The notes under the pieces are model-generated. The model was given only the letters and a program-made list of their open reading frames with translations, was not told the DNA's origin and searched no databases. Made by a program: the position numbers and the translations under genes. This document shows positions 12,271 through 24,600 of a DNA stretch of 64,000 bases, piece by piece. How positions within the stretch are numbered: position 1 is the stretch's first letter; each line of letters begins with the position of its first letter. Where the stretch lies: assembly GCA_911728435.2 (NCBI GenBank), contig OU452199.1, positions 39,319,253 to 39,383,252 on the forward strand, given 5' to 3'. The DNA comes from Apoderus coryli (taxonomy: Eukaryota; Arthropoda; Insecta; Coleoptera; Attelabidae).

Positions 12271-12707
12271 TCCTGTTTTCATCAATTTTAGTCCAACAAG
12301 GACCACGAAATAATTGTGTGGCATATTTTATCTTCATTTTCTCGCTGCTCTAACTGGATATTTGATGTCGTGCTCATGAACCATTTTTATAAACTACTAA
12401 GAAATAATGTTTTCATCATAATAGAAATCATGCTTGTGGAGCTTATTCCTTAATGCTTTTATACAACGCATTGCAGCACACACATGTCCACCCTGTTTTT
12501 TCATTGTATTAATCACGAGACACTTTAATAGAAATAAAATCCTTTTAATTCTCACGTACACTATACTGAAAACACACAAAATCAGATTACAAACACAATA
12601 TTTATTTATCTCCTATCTCGTACACGTCGACAATGAACTCTATGCTGGACACAGGAGTGAACGGTATCTACCTACGCCTATGCGATTATCGTCACGTTTT
12701 ATCATAC

Positions 12708-13154
12708 AAGGACCAGTTTTGTCCTAAAATTTTCAAACTCGAATGTCTCAAAAACCTTTAAGTTTTTCGAGAAAATAGAAGTATGCCTTTTTTTATGTAG
12801 ACAACTTTATTTTATCATATTGTTGACAGAAAATGAATAAAAGTCACAAGAAAAAAAGTTAGGTTATAATTAAGGCAAGGGTCCCCCCGTTTACCCGCCT
12901 ATGGTCATCCTTTTTTCTTCAATTTCATGTCAGTTTACGACATTTAACTAGGTGAATAAATATGGTACATTTGATTACTTCATCTTTACTCGTTTCGAAA
13001 ATATTTTAAAAAAATCGTCCTCAGGCAGTCATCTTTAACACCCTGTATCTTTGTAAATAAGGACTTTTCGAAAAATTACAATTCAGGTTTTTTTCATGAT
13101 TAGACGTCCCCAATTCGCCCACTAATTTTGACCACCTTTTTTAGAAACACCTTG
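12708..13154. mobile_element. Tc1-type MITE, single arm
   Basis: This stretch (AAGGACCAGTTTTGTCC ... CACCTTG, then TA at 13155) matches one arm of the inverted-repeat element at 40114-41081, which has two such arms. It appears to be a half element. No coding sequence. Confidence 0.6.
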
Positions 13155-13238
13155 TATAATGGCGGCATGCGCGACGAAATGCGCATGACGCCTCGCAAAC
13201 GGAGAGTCGAGATACTGTTGTATTTATTATACTGTGGC

Positions 13239-13264
13239 CAAAGATTAATGTACATTAATCTTTG
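13239..13264. mobile_element. 26-bp perfect palindrome insert (miniature element, copy 2)
   Basis: A perfect palindrome whose half is CAAAGATTAATGT (13239-13251). It is flanked by identical 7-bp direct repeats CTGTGGC at 13232-13238 and 13265-13271. It shares the outer 11 bases of both arms with the insert at 6124. Confidence 0.7.
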
Positions 13265-13408
13265 CTGTGGCAATATGTTCAGTTCCAGTGGAGGCAGGAT
13301 AATATGAATAAATGCAATTTCATCTTTCCTGTTTACGCAGTTCATTTTATTAGGCTATAATGGCAGAACTAAATTAAATAATACAAATGTTTAGTTTTAT
13401 ATTAATCA

Positions 13409-16400
13409 TTAGGTACATACTACATTCTCTGGATAATCACAAATATTTAAGATACTGTTGAATACCAGATCATTTGGACAAATCTGCAGATACGGTACAC
13501 CGTTTGAACACACACAAAATTGAGAACAATTGGCTACTGGAATGTAGACTGGTAAGGCCGTTTTTTCATTTGGGCATTCTGAAATGATAATAAAAATACT
13601 GTAATATTCAGGGTGTCTCACGGTGGATGACGTTTATAATAATAATAATAAATTTTGAAAATATTATGCTTCGAAAATATTTTGGCATTCATGCTATTTC
13701 CGTTATACCGGAAATTGATAACTTATTTCAAATGGAACACCCTGTATATAATTATATTTTTGGATTCCCTACCTGATTTGGAGTATTTTGTATTAAAACT
13801 TCCCTATACCTATCTTCAACTGTTTTTGAATAAATAATTTGTCTTAAATTTTTTTGGTGCAAAACAGGTCTCTGGGAAAATGTACACCATTTGGTCACCT
13901 GAATAGGTAGACTCTGGATATTTCGACGATAGATGAAGAATATCTTACAAAATTGAACTGTCTTGAGAAAATCTTGTGTAGAATCCAAAACAGTAATAAG
14001 TGTTCCATTTGAAATAAGAAAGTTGAAATCAACTTCCGGTATACCCGGAAGTGTCAGTAACTTACAACTCTCCTATGTAGGTACAGTTTTCAATATACTG
14101 TGACGAATATAAAATGTCCCCAACGCTTAGAGAAAAATAAATACATCCGGCAAACACCGCGTTGGCTTGGTATATAGTAATCAAATGTAATCGGTCTCGA
14201 AAGCTCGCGACTCAAACTAACGGGAGGAGACTCTGTACAGATTTAGTAGGCTAAACCTCATCCCGGGCAGCACTGTGTTAATTTGGTAGGATGTGCCTCG
14301 CTTACCGTATGGATCTGGAATAGACGTACACGCGCCAGAATGTTGTAGAACAAACGACTATTTACTGGAAGTGTTCGAGAAAGGAGACAAACGATATATA
14401 TAGCCAACGTATAACAGGAACAGACAATCAGCCATGTAGTGAAGAGCCAATAATTGAGAACAATGTTGTGACATATAAATAGTACAAATAAATTTAGTTA
14501 GTTATTAAGTGTAAATAAATTAGTTTTAATTAAAGCTCGTTATTATTTCACACTACGAATCACGAAAAACGTTACAATACAGATCGATGCGATTCCGGGT
14601 GGGACACCCTGTATATGAATACTTACGAAAGTCAAGCAGTGGACATCGTTCATGGTAACGATAATTTTCGTTCGATGTTTCATCACTTTCATCCAAGCTG
14701 CTATTGTCCTTATTATTATTAATGCAAAATCTTACATTTTCTGGCCAATCACACTGTTGATTGTCGATGTTGAAATACAAATCATCAGGACAGTCTTTAT
14801 GGTAAGCGTAACCGTTTGAACATTGCCAGAATTTGGTACAGTCGTCTGGATCTGGGTAGAGAAAAACGTCGCTGCTGCTGTCAGAGGGACATATGATCGT
14901 TGCTGAAATACATATAATTCACTAAAGTTTATTTCAGAAAGGGACAAAGCGACAGTGTATTAAAATTGTGGATTCCGTCCAGTTTGTGTGGCATAACAAG
15001 AAACTAATCACAAAAATGTTTGTAGTCTACATTACCTTTACATTGTTACTAATAAAATCTAACACTGTTGCCAATTGTTCGTTTTATTCATAGAATCAGA
15101 ACTCGTATTTCACATCCGTGTAAATTTTTATTAGGGTTGGTCACAGTGTTCTTACATTGCAGGACTATACAATATTTATAATATTTCTTTTTGTATTCGG
15201 CTTCCATTACATGTTCATAAAATATTTAACGTCAAGAAATCAATCAAATATTTTATGATTCACAAAAATACAGTTCTACGGATATAAATGTGTGGCTACC
15301 CCGCGGAGGGATTTGTTTATATTTAGACGTCACGTTGACGTCTGGGGTGTTAGTAGTGCTTCGTACAGTTTTATAACGCAAATTAAGTGAATTTTACGAG
15401 ACTCTTCCACTTTACTGCATTTGTAGGGTGTAAAACTGGGTTTCCTTTAAATAATGGGGAGAAAAAAGTGCTTAGTTTGCATGTCGAGTGATTTTCCGAG
15501 TAAGGTTACGTGTGACAAGTAAGTACAATGGCGTAGATTTTGGGATTTTGCAGAGATAGTAGTTAACATGAGTTGTTTATATATACTATACACCTAGTTG
15601 CAAAATAGACAGTAATATAATAAACAAAAATAATTGTAAATTCATAAAATGCTTTATATTTCATAATTTCTTAATAAATAGTAGCATATCATCATACATG
15701 TATAATGATATGCACAGACCTTTAAGTAAGTACCTTACGATAAAGAGAAGATATGGGATGTGGTGCAAGTGGGCATTATGATCCTATATATTCTATTCAT
15801 AACAGGTATTCATGTTTTATTTATAGTATAGTACAATAATTCTTGTAGGTTTCCCAGTGATCAAGCCGTTAGAAGAGACTGGGTGTACTTCTCTTGGTTT
15901 AAGTTTTGAAAGGTTCACTAAAACTTCTTAGGTTTGCTCACAACATTTCAACAAAGAGACATTATAATTTTTGGAACACAAACATGCATATCGCACACAG
16001 CCATTCCTGTGCGCTATGTTCAGTCAGTTAATATTTTTGTGCGATTAGAAATATTACAATTTATTGAAAATATTTTTTAACAGATTATCCTCTGGATTAG
16101 CGTCTACAGCTGAGGTCTAGGACAGATAAACTAAGTTTTTTTGTTAGTTTCATTTTTATCTTCTGTAAACTCGGTCGAAACAGATTCAGTTTCTCAGGTC
16201 TAGGAAGGATAAACGATTCATTTCAAATATGGTTTCTTATAATTAGTAAATGTTACATCAAAAATTCATAATTATATACGTTTGCATTTAATAATAAATA
16301 TTTTCATAATATAGAAAGTGTTTCCTTTTAATCCCAGACATATATTATTTAATAAATTATATTTGAAAAAAAATGCGACAGTTCCTGCGTAGGTATGTAT

Positions 16401-17164
16401 TTATTATTGGAAACTACAACCACGATTTCAAAAGAATTATATTACGCCACTGGCTTTCGTTTACAGCACTCCTTCTGTCATTAAAAAGGTAAATATTGAC
16501 CTTTATGTTATGAAGACAAACATTGAAATTAGATGACATTTCTATTTTTTATTTATTTTTCTGAGACAATAACACTCAGCTCGGGATCTTAACATCGGCA
16601 CATTCACGTGTGTTGAGTCTTAGTATTTTCTGTTAAGGTGTGGTTCCCCTTGTGTAATAATGTAATAATAAAAAAACACGACAATACAAGAAACAAAATG
16701 CATTGCAGGACTGTAATATTTGTAACTAGGCCTCAACCATATAGCAGCTATTTGAAAAGAATAGTTTAGTGGTATTATTATGTTCAATTAAGTCATGCTA
16801 AAATCAACAAACAACGTTTCGAATGTTTGAAGAGTACCCTTGGTTGTCTTTGATAAGTACTTCAAGCAAGATGAAAAAATAAAAATAATGTAATAGGAAC
16901 AAAAGTTGATCCTCCACGAAATAAATTCAATATATTACTCTATCTACCAAACATGTTTCGGAGCTTCAAGCTCCATCAGCAGTGGTTACGTAGCTATACC
17001 TATATGTTTAAAAAAAAGTTACATTACAATGTGCATAATTTTACTCGTCCCGTTATGGATTATGTCTTTGATATAACATAGAAAATCAAACTTATTAACT
17101 GCCACTTACATTGTCCCTTAACTAGAACCCAAATTGTCAAAAATATTACCAGCACTAGGTTCAT
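13409..17164 (-). CDS. Gene C: small secreted protein with two CBM14 domains
   Basis: Three minus-strand exons total 167 codons. Exon 17164-17110 encodes a signal peptide (MNLVLVIFLTIWVLVKGQ) and ends CAAT|GTAAGT in phase 1. Exon 14902-14627 encodes a CBM14 domain (YPDPDDCTKFWQCSNGYAYH, CDWPENVRFC) and an Asn/Ser/Asp/Glu spacer, ending in phase 1. Exon 13578-13409 encodes the second domain (CPNEKTALPVYIPVANCSQF, LNICDYPENVVC) and stops at TAA. The second domain has FCVC in place of the usual F-[WY]-x-C. Chitin binding outside the cell is inferred. Intron 2 contains a MITE-like element, and intron 1 contains a THAP-like fragment on the opposite strand. Confidence 0.78.
13609..14611. mobile_element. 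MITE-like element with CAGGGTGTC ends, in gene C intron 2
   Basis: It begins CAGGGTGTCTCACGGTGG and ends CGGGTGGGACACCCTG. The inside carries a short palindromic CCGGTAT(A)CCGG block. The same architecture occurs at 30742-32245. No protein is encoded. It probably belongs to a Tc1/mariner-type nonautonomous family, though I cannot see a matching transposase for it. Confidence 0.5.
15454..15909 (+). pseudogene. THAP-like zinc-finger fragment (two exons)
   Basis: Exon 15454-15518 reads MGRKKCLVCMSSDFPSKVTC and ends GACAA|GTAAGT. An exon from 15849 (TTGTAG|GTTTCCC) continues in frame as FPSDQAVRRDWVYFSW and meets TGA at 15907. The C-x2-C start and the FPxD...RxxW core are THAP features, but only 41 codons remain and the C-x2-H half is missing. 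It may be a remnant of a THAP-containing transposase or the start of a decayed gene. It lies inside intron 1 of gene C, antisense. Confidence 0.35.
16955..16979 (-). ncRNA. Hammerhead-core-like motif (Penelope-type remnant)
   Basis: On the minus strand CTGATGGAGC ... GCTCCGAAAC places a short stem between CTGATG and GAAAC, the layout of a hammerhead core found in Penelope-like retroelement ends. Only the core is recognisable. Self-cleavage is not established. Confidence 0.3.
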
Positions 17165-17724
17165 TATGGGCGAATAGTTAGCGTTACTTTATTGTTGTGT
17201 GTTGTGTATAGTCTATGATTCAATTCAAGCACAGATTATCTTTATATATTATAAACAAATCACAAATAAAAAATTGTAGTAAGTATAACAAAATACTTAG
17301 TTAATATAGAACAGTAAATAACAAAATACGGTGTTTAGAATAGTTTTTTTAATCATTGAAGATTTGGATCATACCTTTATTAACTTTGGAATAATAATGT
17401 TGTTTGTGTACTAGGTATTTTAAAAACCAACTCAGACACTAAAACTGATAAGTTAAATTAATTTATTAGAGCTTAATTTCAGACTGTTTTTAAACTATAA
17501 ATATCTTTATTACTGATGACTTACAATTATTATTATTATTAGGAAAGTAAAATCCTGTTTTGTAAATTAAATTAATTCTTACCCTTATTAGACAGTGACA
17601 TATCAGATATGTTCCTCAGTTTCATCCACTTTTTCGAGAGAGTTGGCCAATTCATTCTCCTCGTAAACACGCTCCTAGAATGTCAATATTTTGTCATTTA
17701 AAAGAAAAAAATCTTGAAATTTTA

Positions 17725-18690
17725 TAATAATAATAATAATAATCTCTTTATTGTCTAACAGGTATTGCTACTCAATAACAAGACAAAATCTTACACAAAC
17801 AAAAACAATTGCCTAGCATTAGCATACAAAAATACCCAACTGAGAACTAACTGAAAAATACAAAAAAGGAAATACACGCATCAAAACGAAAAAAAATTGG
17901 GAGGATTACAAGAACAATTAATAATATCAATAAATAATTAACACATGAACATAATTCAACAAAAGAAATCCAAATCAGTAGCCCGCAAACATGTCTCTAA
18001 ACTTTTCTTAAAAGAATCAAGCGATACATTAAAAAAATTAACGTTTTCAATAATGACTAATCGGTTGCTGCATTTACAAGCCCGAAATAGCGGTGCTTTA
18101 GATTCATAATTAGAACGAATCTGTGGCACCCAAAATAAACTAGCGCTTCTAGAGTGAACCCTTGGGACACGAAACCATATCTGCTGAAACAACCGAGGAC
18201 AATCCAACATACTGTTGATCCCGATAGGTCTGAGATGCGAAGATGCGTCTCTCGGCTAACGGCCGAAATCCGAACCTTGTCAGTAACAGGCCGTGATCAC
18301 ACCCACGAGGAGAAAAATATCCATCAATTTTAAATAACAAATATTTTAAAAACTTACGTTGGATACTCTCCCATCTCTGTATATGAACACGGTAGATGGG
18401 CGACCAAATGATTGTAGCGAATTCCAAAATAGACACAACAAAGGCGAAATAGAGACTTTTCAGGCAGTCTATGTTGTTCAGTTCTCTGGTCTGTCTAAAA
18501 ATAAACCCTAACATTTGCAAAGCATTAGCAGAAACTTGCTCAATGTGGTAGTTGAAAGATAAATCACCATCCAAGTATACACCAAGATCTTTGATTAAAG
18601 CGCAGCGTTCCAAATTTGAATTATCGATGGTGTAGTTTCGCAAAAACGGATCTTGACGTCTTGTAAATGTCACCGACTTACATTTGTTCA
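17725..18690 (-). pseudogene. LINE ORF2 C-terminal fragment with (TTA)n tail
   Basis: The minus-strand frame at 18673-18149 (LIKDLGVYLDGDLSFNYHIE, SILEFATIIWSPIY) is the region after the reverse transcriptase catalytic box. A frame change near 18180 leads into a second piece down to 17956. A TAA/TTA simple repeat at about 17725-17745 marks the 3' end. It is a 5'-truncated jockey/I-like LINE copy. Confidence 0.75.
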
Positions 18691-19261
18691 GATTTAGAGG
18701 AAGTTTATCTATCTATCGAATATATCTTATCGAATATATCGGTGACTATTGGTTCTTACTGTATATAATTAAGAATTATCTGTATAGTTTTGTATAAGAA
18801 TTAAACAACACCATGTGTTTCAGAATTCTTGGCAGGCCAACCGCCACAGATTTTTACACAACAAATTATTCCATATTTAAAAATTAAACGGACGCAACGT
18901 CTTTTGTAAATCGGGGTCAGATTAAAAGTCTATGAAATAATGTTCTTATCTTAAATAGTGACAAACCTCAGCCACTAAATTTAAGAGAAACTTTAAAATA
19001 TTAAGCGATTAAAAGGTCGCAGCGGACACCCGGTATAGATTCGTTAATTTTGAATGTACCTACCTTATTGTCCACCACTGTGAATCACAATGTTCTTTAC
19101 TGATTAATATTTGTGTACCGCCTAAAACCTTTATGACGAATTATATTATAATGATAATTGAGATATCTTGGGAAAGTCCGCCTATATTGACCATTCGAAA
19201 TTATTTTTACTATACAGAATGTCCATCCAGAATGTAATACAACTTTTTAACTAATTAGACT
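18691..19261. other. Intergenic
   Basis: Nothing recognisable beyond AT-rich sequence and a short GTCC-type transposon-end motif near 19220. Confidence 0.4.
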
Positions 19262-20600
19262 CAACGCGGAAGTGAAGCTACAACTACGGGAACATCGTGG
19301 GGACCAATGGCAAAAGAAGCTAAAAGAACGAAACACCAAAGACGGTAGCGCATGGAAGATGATGAAAGCCCTGCTAATACTCAGGTGCCCCCCATTCATG
19401 GGGAAAGGGGCAGGATCGTCTACACTGACCAAGAAAAGGTTGAGGCTTTTGCTGACTGCCTTGAAACGGGAGGAGCTAGAGGACGAGGCCCACAGGTTTG
19501 TCAGGCAGATCAGGTGGCGGGACATGGAAGGAGATCCACTAAGACCGGCAATCACAGAAGTAATACAGAGCATAATCCATGAGTTGAAGGTCAAGAAGGC
19601 ACCAGGCCCCGACGGAGTTAGCAACAAGGCGCTAAAACTTTTGCCGAGGAAAGGCATCTCCGGCATCACGACCATTGTCAACGGATTCGACCACTGAAGT
19701 GTCCCTCATTGCGAAGTGAAAGGAGGCTATAGTAGTGATGCTACCTAAGCAGAGCAAGGACCTGAAGTTCCATCAGAACTCTATAATTGTCCTCTGGTGG
19801 CCTCGTGAGTTCTCGGCCGAACTGGAGGCAATCCCCGGCGAGCAGTTTGGATTCAAGGCCAACCTCAACATGGAGCTACAACTTTTAAGACTCATTGAGC
19901 ACGTAGCAGAAGGACTGAACTGGCGCCAAATCACGGGAATTTCGGAACCACGGACTATTGAGGCCGGCGTACTGTAGGGGTCTGTACTACCTTCCCATCT
20001 TTTCTCCATCTTTGCCAGCGACATTCCAAGGACTGGCCAGAACATCTTGGTGCTCTACGCAGACGCCACCGCCCCGATTGCTCGCAGCCGCAGTGCGGAA
20101 TTGGTTACAAGATATCTTCAACGTGCAGCGGACAACTTTACCGACTGATGCACCAGGAGAAGATTAATGCCCAAAAAAAAATACACCGCGATACTCATCA
20201 GAACAAGACAAGTGCGCCCCGATGACTTCGTCAACATCGCGGGTACTAACATACAATAGCAGGACACTGCAAAGTACTTTGGACAGATCCCTGACATGGA
20301 AAGAGGAGCTTTGCAGATGTCAAAGGCATTATTTCGAAGCTCCACCCGATGATCTGCAGAAGAAGCAAGATGCCCTTGCAGGTCAAGCTGCAAATGATTA
20401 AGGCAGCACAGGGATGCGCGTCACCAGTGTACCTGTAACGATTAGAGGCCACGGAGAACAAGGCAAGAAGGATGGTAGTGGGGGCACAGTGGTTCGTGTC
20501 AAACGCACGTATCCGAAGGGACCTCAAACTAGACTCCTTGAGGAAAGTCATGAGGTTGAGAGCCTAAAAGGTCTTTGCAATAACAGAGACACATAGAACC
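19262..20600 (+). pseudogene. Degenerate jockey-like LINE reverse transcriptase
   Basis: Pieces in shifting frames give IIHELKVKKAPGPDGVSNKA (about 19580), PGEQFGFKANLNMELQLLRL (about 19840) and ILVLYADATAP (about 20045), in the order expected for a jockey-type reverse transcriptase. The catalytic YADD is YADA. Several frameshifts are present. GC content is visibly higher than the surroundings, suggesting a relatively foreign base composition. Confidence 0.7.
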
Positions 20601-21607
20601 CCACTGACTCGCGGAGCAGTCAACTACAATGTAGAACATTGTTTATTCCTATTTCAGCTCAACCAATCAACTGTATGTTACACAGTACACCACCACCAGA
20701 GGACAATCAACAACAGAAGACTACTGCAACAAAGGACATGGAAATGGATGGTTCCCGAGCCAAACAACAAATGAGGGAGAGTTTTAGTGGAGTTAAAGTC
20801 TCCACACTACCCAGGGAAGTGGCAGGCAACCTCGATAAACACCCATCGAGATTTCTCTTCCTTGACCAAAACAACAAAAAAATGGGTCATTAATTCGGGA
20901 GGAAAAGTAGATACATGGAAAACGAAAAGAACTCCGGCGGATTTTTGATATGAAATTTTAACTCTTGCCACATACTTAAATGATAAACAACTATAATTGG
21001 AGTTTTATCAAATTCAATTAGAAGACATTCTGTATAGCATTCTACGAACAACATGACCGATCATCAAGCAAATCAAATATTCTTCTATACCCATTCATAA
21101 TTGCTGTTATTGTTTTTTTTTTCGCGATTGATTAATAATAATTATACCAAGAACGATGTTCATCTAACAATAAACATGTTCGTTATTTGTGTGATACCTA
21201 TCAGAAGGAACTTGGCAATGTACATCCTTTTTGATAGATATATGGTATAGGATGCTTATACATAATATGATAATTATTTAACAAATTCTCAATTCACATA
21301 TAAATTGAATATTAATTTCACGATTTTGTTTATTGTTTATTTAAATTTCTTATACTTACATATGCATGGTTTAGTAAAAAAAAAAACAATTATTCTTTAA
21401 ATATCCTATTATAATTACTGCAATTTTGTATCGTCGATAGTCCAATAATTTAAATAGTTCTTAAAATTTTATTGCATTTTATTTCAAACGTTAATATATC
21501 ATCATGTACAAGTGAGTTCGTTTTGAGCGAGCTTTAATAATTAATTTATTTATCTGTGGAAAATTTGTGTTTTTATAATATGAAAGTGTAATTATTGTTA
21601 TTTTGAT
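20601..21607. other. Intergenic and promoter region of gene D
   Basis: AT-rich, with a short CA-rich open stretch at 20639-20893 that I do not regard as a gene. The promoter of gene D should lie just upstream of 21608, where TATATC near 21495 is a weak candidate. Confidence 0.35.
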
Positions 21608-24600
21608 ATGTCTTGGTTGGCCATTATATTAATCCTCAATGGGATTTTGTTAGTTCCAGCAGAAAATGAACGTAAGTATTTTTACCTACGACCACTACTG
21701 TAAATACTTAAAAACACACCGTCTCAATGTAAGATTCCTATTACGTACGGTAAAAAAATCGCACAGCTTGGGCAAAAAATCGTACAGTTTTCCTAGCAAC
21801 CGCTTAGCAACGGTCAACAAACTTATTCAAAAACTGACATAATCTTAAATCAAATTTGTATGTGAGTGTAATATTATAAAGTGAAATGTCGAGTGACAGT
21901 GAAATAGAAAATTTAACTCCACCCAATATTAGCGAAATGCCTTTATTCTATGTTCAATCATGATTTGAAAATGAAGTACATTGTAATGCTGTTTTTCATT
22001 TACCCGTGCACAATAAATATTACCCAAGTAACAAAATATAGTTCTAGGAAGGTTGTATATTGGTTCTAGAACCACTTTATGGATTTTGTTTACATATGCC
22101 ATTAGGTATAAAACAACCTCCTCTAGCCGGCTACACAAACTCCTGGTGACCAAAAGGGCCCACGCTACAGAACCTCCTGCTAACCTAAAAGTTGTCGACA
22201 TTTCAGAACCTTAAGGTTAAATATTGAATATTTTGCAGCGATAATATAACCTTTATATATCCTTACTAGCCAATATATAACTGAATTATAACCTATGAAT
22301 CACGGGTTTAAAGTTCTAATTTAGCCACTAAAAGGTTCTAACTAGCTCCTTGCGAATTATCAACTACAACCTATCAGTAAATAGTTGATCTGCCGAAAGC
22401 AGTCCTAAAACTATTAAGTAAAATATATTACAGACTGCTTCCAATTTTTGGATTAGTTGGTTAATATACGGTATTATTTCTAGTATTTAAATAACTCTTG
22501 GTAGGTAGTGAAAATATTGTAATGGTAAATTATGATAATTATTTATCACTCAATCAATTACGTGATGTAAAACTGCATAAAATAGCGGACACAAATTGCT
22601 GATTTTAATGCACGTTCTATTTTACTGTCAAAATATTATATAAAAGTAGCATAAAATTCACGGGCTAACGATATTATTAGTATAAATATTTTTTTTAGTT
22701 ATATTTAAAATACAAGGGAAATATTATGTTTTTAAAAGTAGTCGAAATTCTAATATACGGCAACCTATGAATATAAAATTATGAAAAAATGTGTTTCCCG
22801 AACCTAAAACTACGCATATATTTTCAAAAATGTTTTGTTATTTAACTATGTCATAATCTTAAAATGGCCGATAGGAAACAAATGCTTTTAAGCTTTTGAA
22901 ATAACCAAAATATAACCTAAGTTGCTTGAAAGTCTGAAAATATGCTAAAATATAACCTTAAGATCAAATTCGTAACCTAAATAATGCTAAATAACACTTT
23001 TCAGAACTAATAATTGCCTTTATACAACTCAAGCTTAAAAGTCGCACCATCGCAACTTTCTAACGACCTGTTTAGTATTGTTTTGGATGTGTAGTTGTGA
23101 ACACATGCCAGCTTTTATTCATATTTATTATACAGTATGTACAAGTACAAAGTAATAATCGCTGATAAGCTGAAAACGTTCATATAGTTTTCTTGTTCAA
23201 ATAAGATGACATTAGGAATTGGTTTGTGCCAAATAAATGCAAATTGAACGCTAATAATATCTAATAAAGTATTAATTTTTATAGTTCGTTTTTAGTTTTT
23301 ACTAAACGGGATTTTTCTTGTATTGGTGTTTCAGGAATGTTAAACGTATTTTTAAAATGTTCAAACAACAAAAAATCAAACTTTTGTATTTCATAAATAG
23401 GTATAATAAAAATTTGAAAATGTTTGTATAAATCACACTCAAGGACATTTTTTAACACAACTATTCCATAGTAAAGTAGAAAATTCCTATACTCAAGAGC
23501 TTTCCAAAATGACAGTCCAAGCCTCTCACAGCTCTGTGAATTTCTTTTGGAAGCTGAATTTTTAAAATTTGTATAGATGTTTCTTCAATTTTTTTTGCAG
23601 ACCACTTCAGTCATTTATTTTTGAATGTTCCATCGCGCCATCGAATCAACAACTTTTTCACTACTCCTAAATCTACCAAGTGCAAGCAATTTGCTATAGG
23701 AAAACAAGAAATCATATCGATTGGAAGCTTTAACATTTTAGAATCTGTTTGATGATGAATCTCATCCGTTTTTTGACGAAAACTTTTGTCTGTCCATTTT
23801 GGATATTTGTTATTTGGATATTTCTTATTTGGATAGTAGTTTGTATGAGAAATGTAAGAATATTCTCCAGTTATTGTACATTTTTTACATCCATGCTGTG
23901 AATTGAAATTTGCGACACCTGTAAATTGAAATTGAATGTAAAAAAACTACTTGTTCTCTTCAGGACAAATAGACACTATGTTTTTCAAATGAAGAAATCT
24001 TGAGCGACGCTTTAAATATTTAACTGCTTGTTTGAACGTTGTTACTAAATTGAAGCCAATATATAATATAGCGACACAAACTTCGAGAAAAGTTATTCTA
24101 AAAAGAAGATCCTCAATGGACTTAATATTAGCTGTAGGATGTTATATATATTTTTTCTTTGCTTCCAACATTCTCACCTTTAATAAATGCCATTGCTGGT
24201 GAATCACATATAAAACAATTAAGGGTGAGAATGTTGGAAGCATACAAAAAATATATATAACCTCCTACAGCTAATATTATTTATATTTTCCAATGCAGAC
24301 GCCATATTTCAGAACTACCAGAAGCTCTTCAACAAATTTTGACAAATATTCATTAATGTCATTAGGATGTCATTAGGCAGCCCGAAATTACTGTTTTTAT
24401 TTAAAATCAGAGAGAGGTCCTTTAAGGCAACATGCGTTATTTGATGTTTTATAGCCCATTCTTTTTATTCCTGCCTAATATTTTTAGGTTCAGCATCATA
24501 GTCACAGTCATCTGTTGATTCAGAGATAGATAAAAGTTCTGGTGAATTCGCAGTATTGAATCAATATTTCTGGGTGTGCTCGGATCATTTACATCATCCG

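Noticed and set aside
12397..12727. 60- to 97-codon frames on both strands
   Set aside because: No domain, no splice support, and partial overlap with transposon-derived sequence.
19247..20551. Minus-strand frames at 19247-19681, 19773-20045 and 20118-20551
   Set aside because: Antisense of the degenerate LINE reverse transcriptase on the plus strand.
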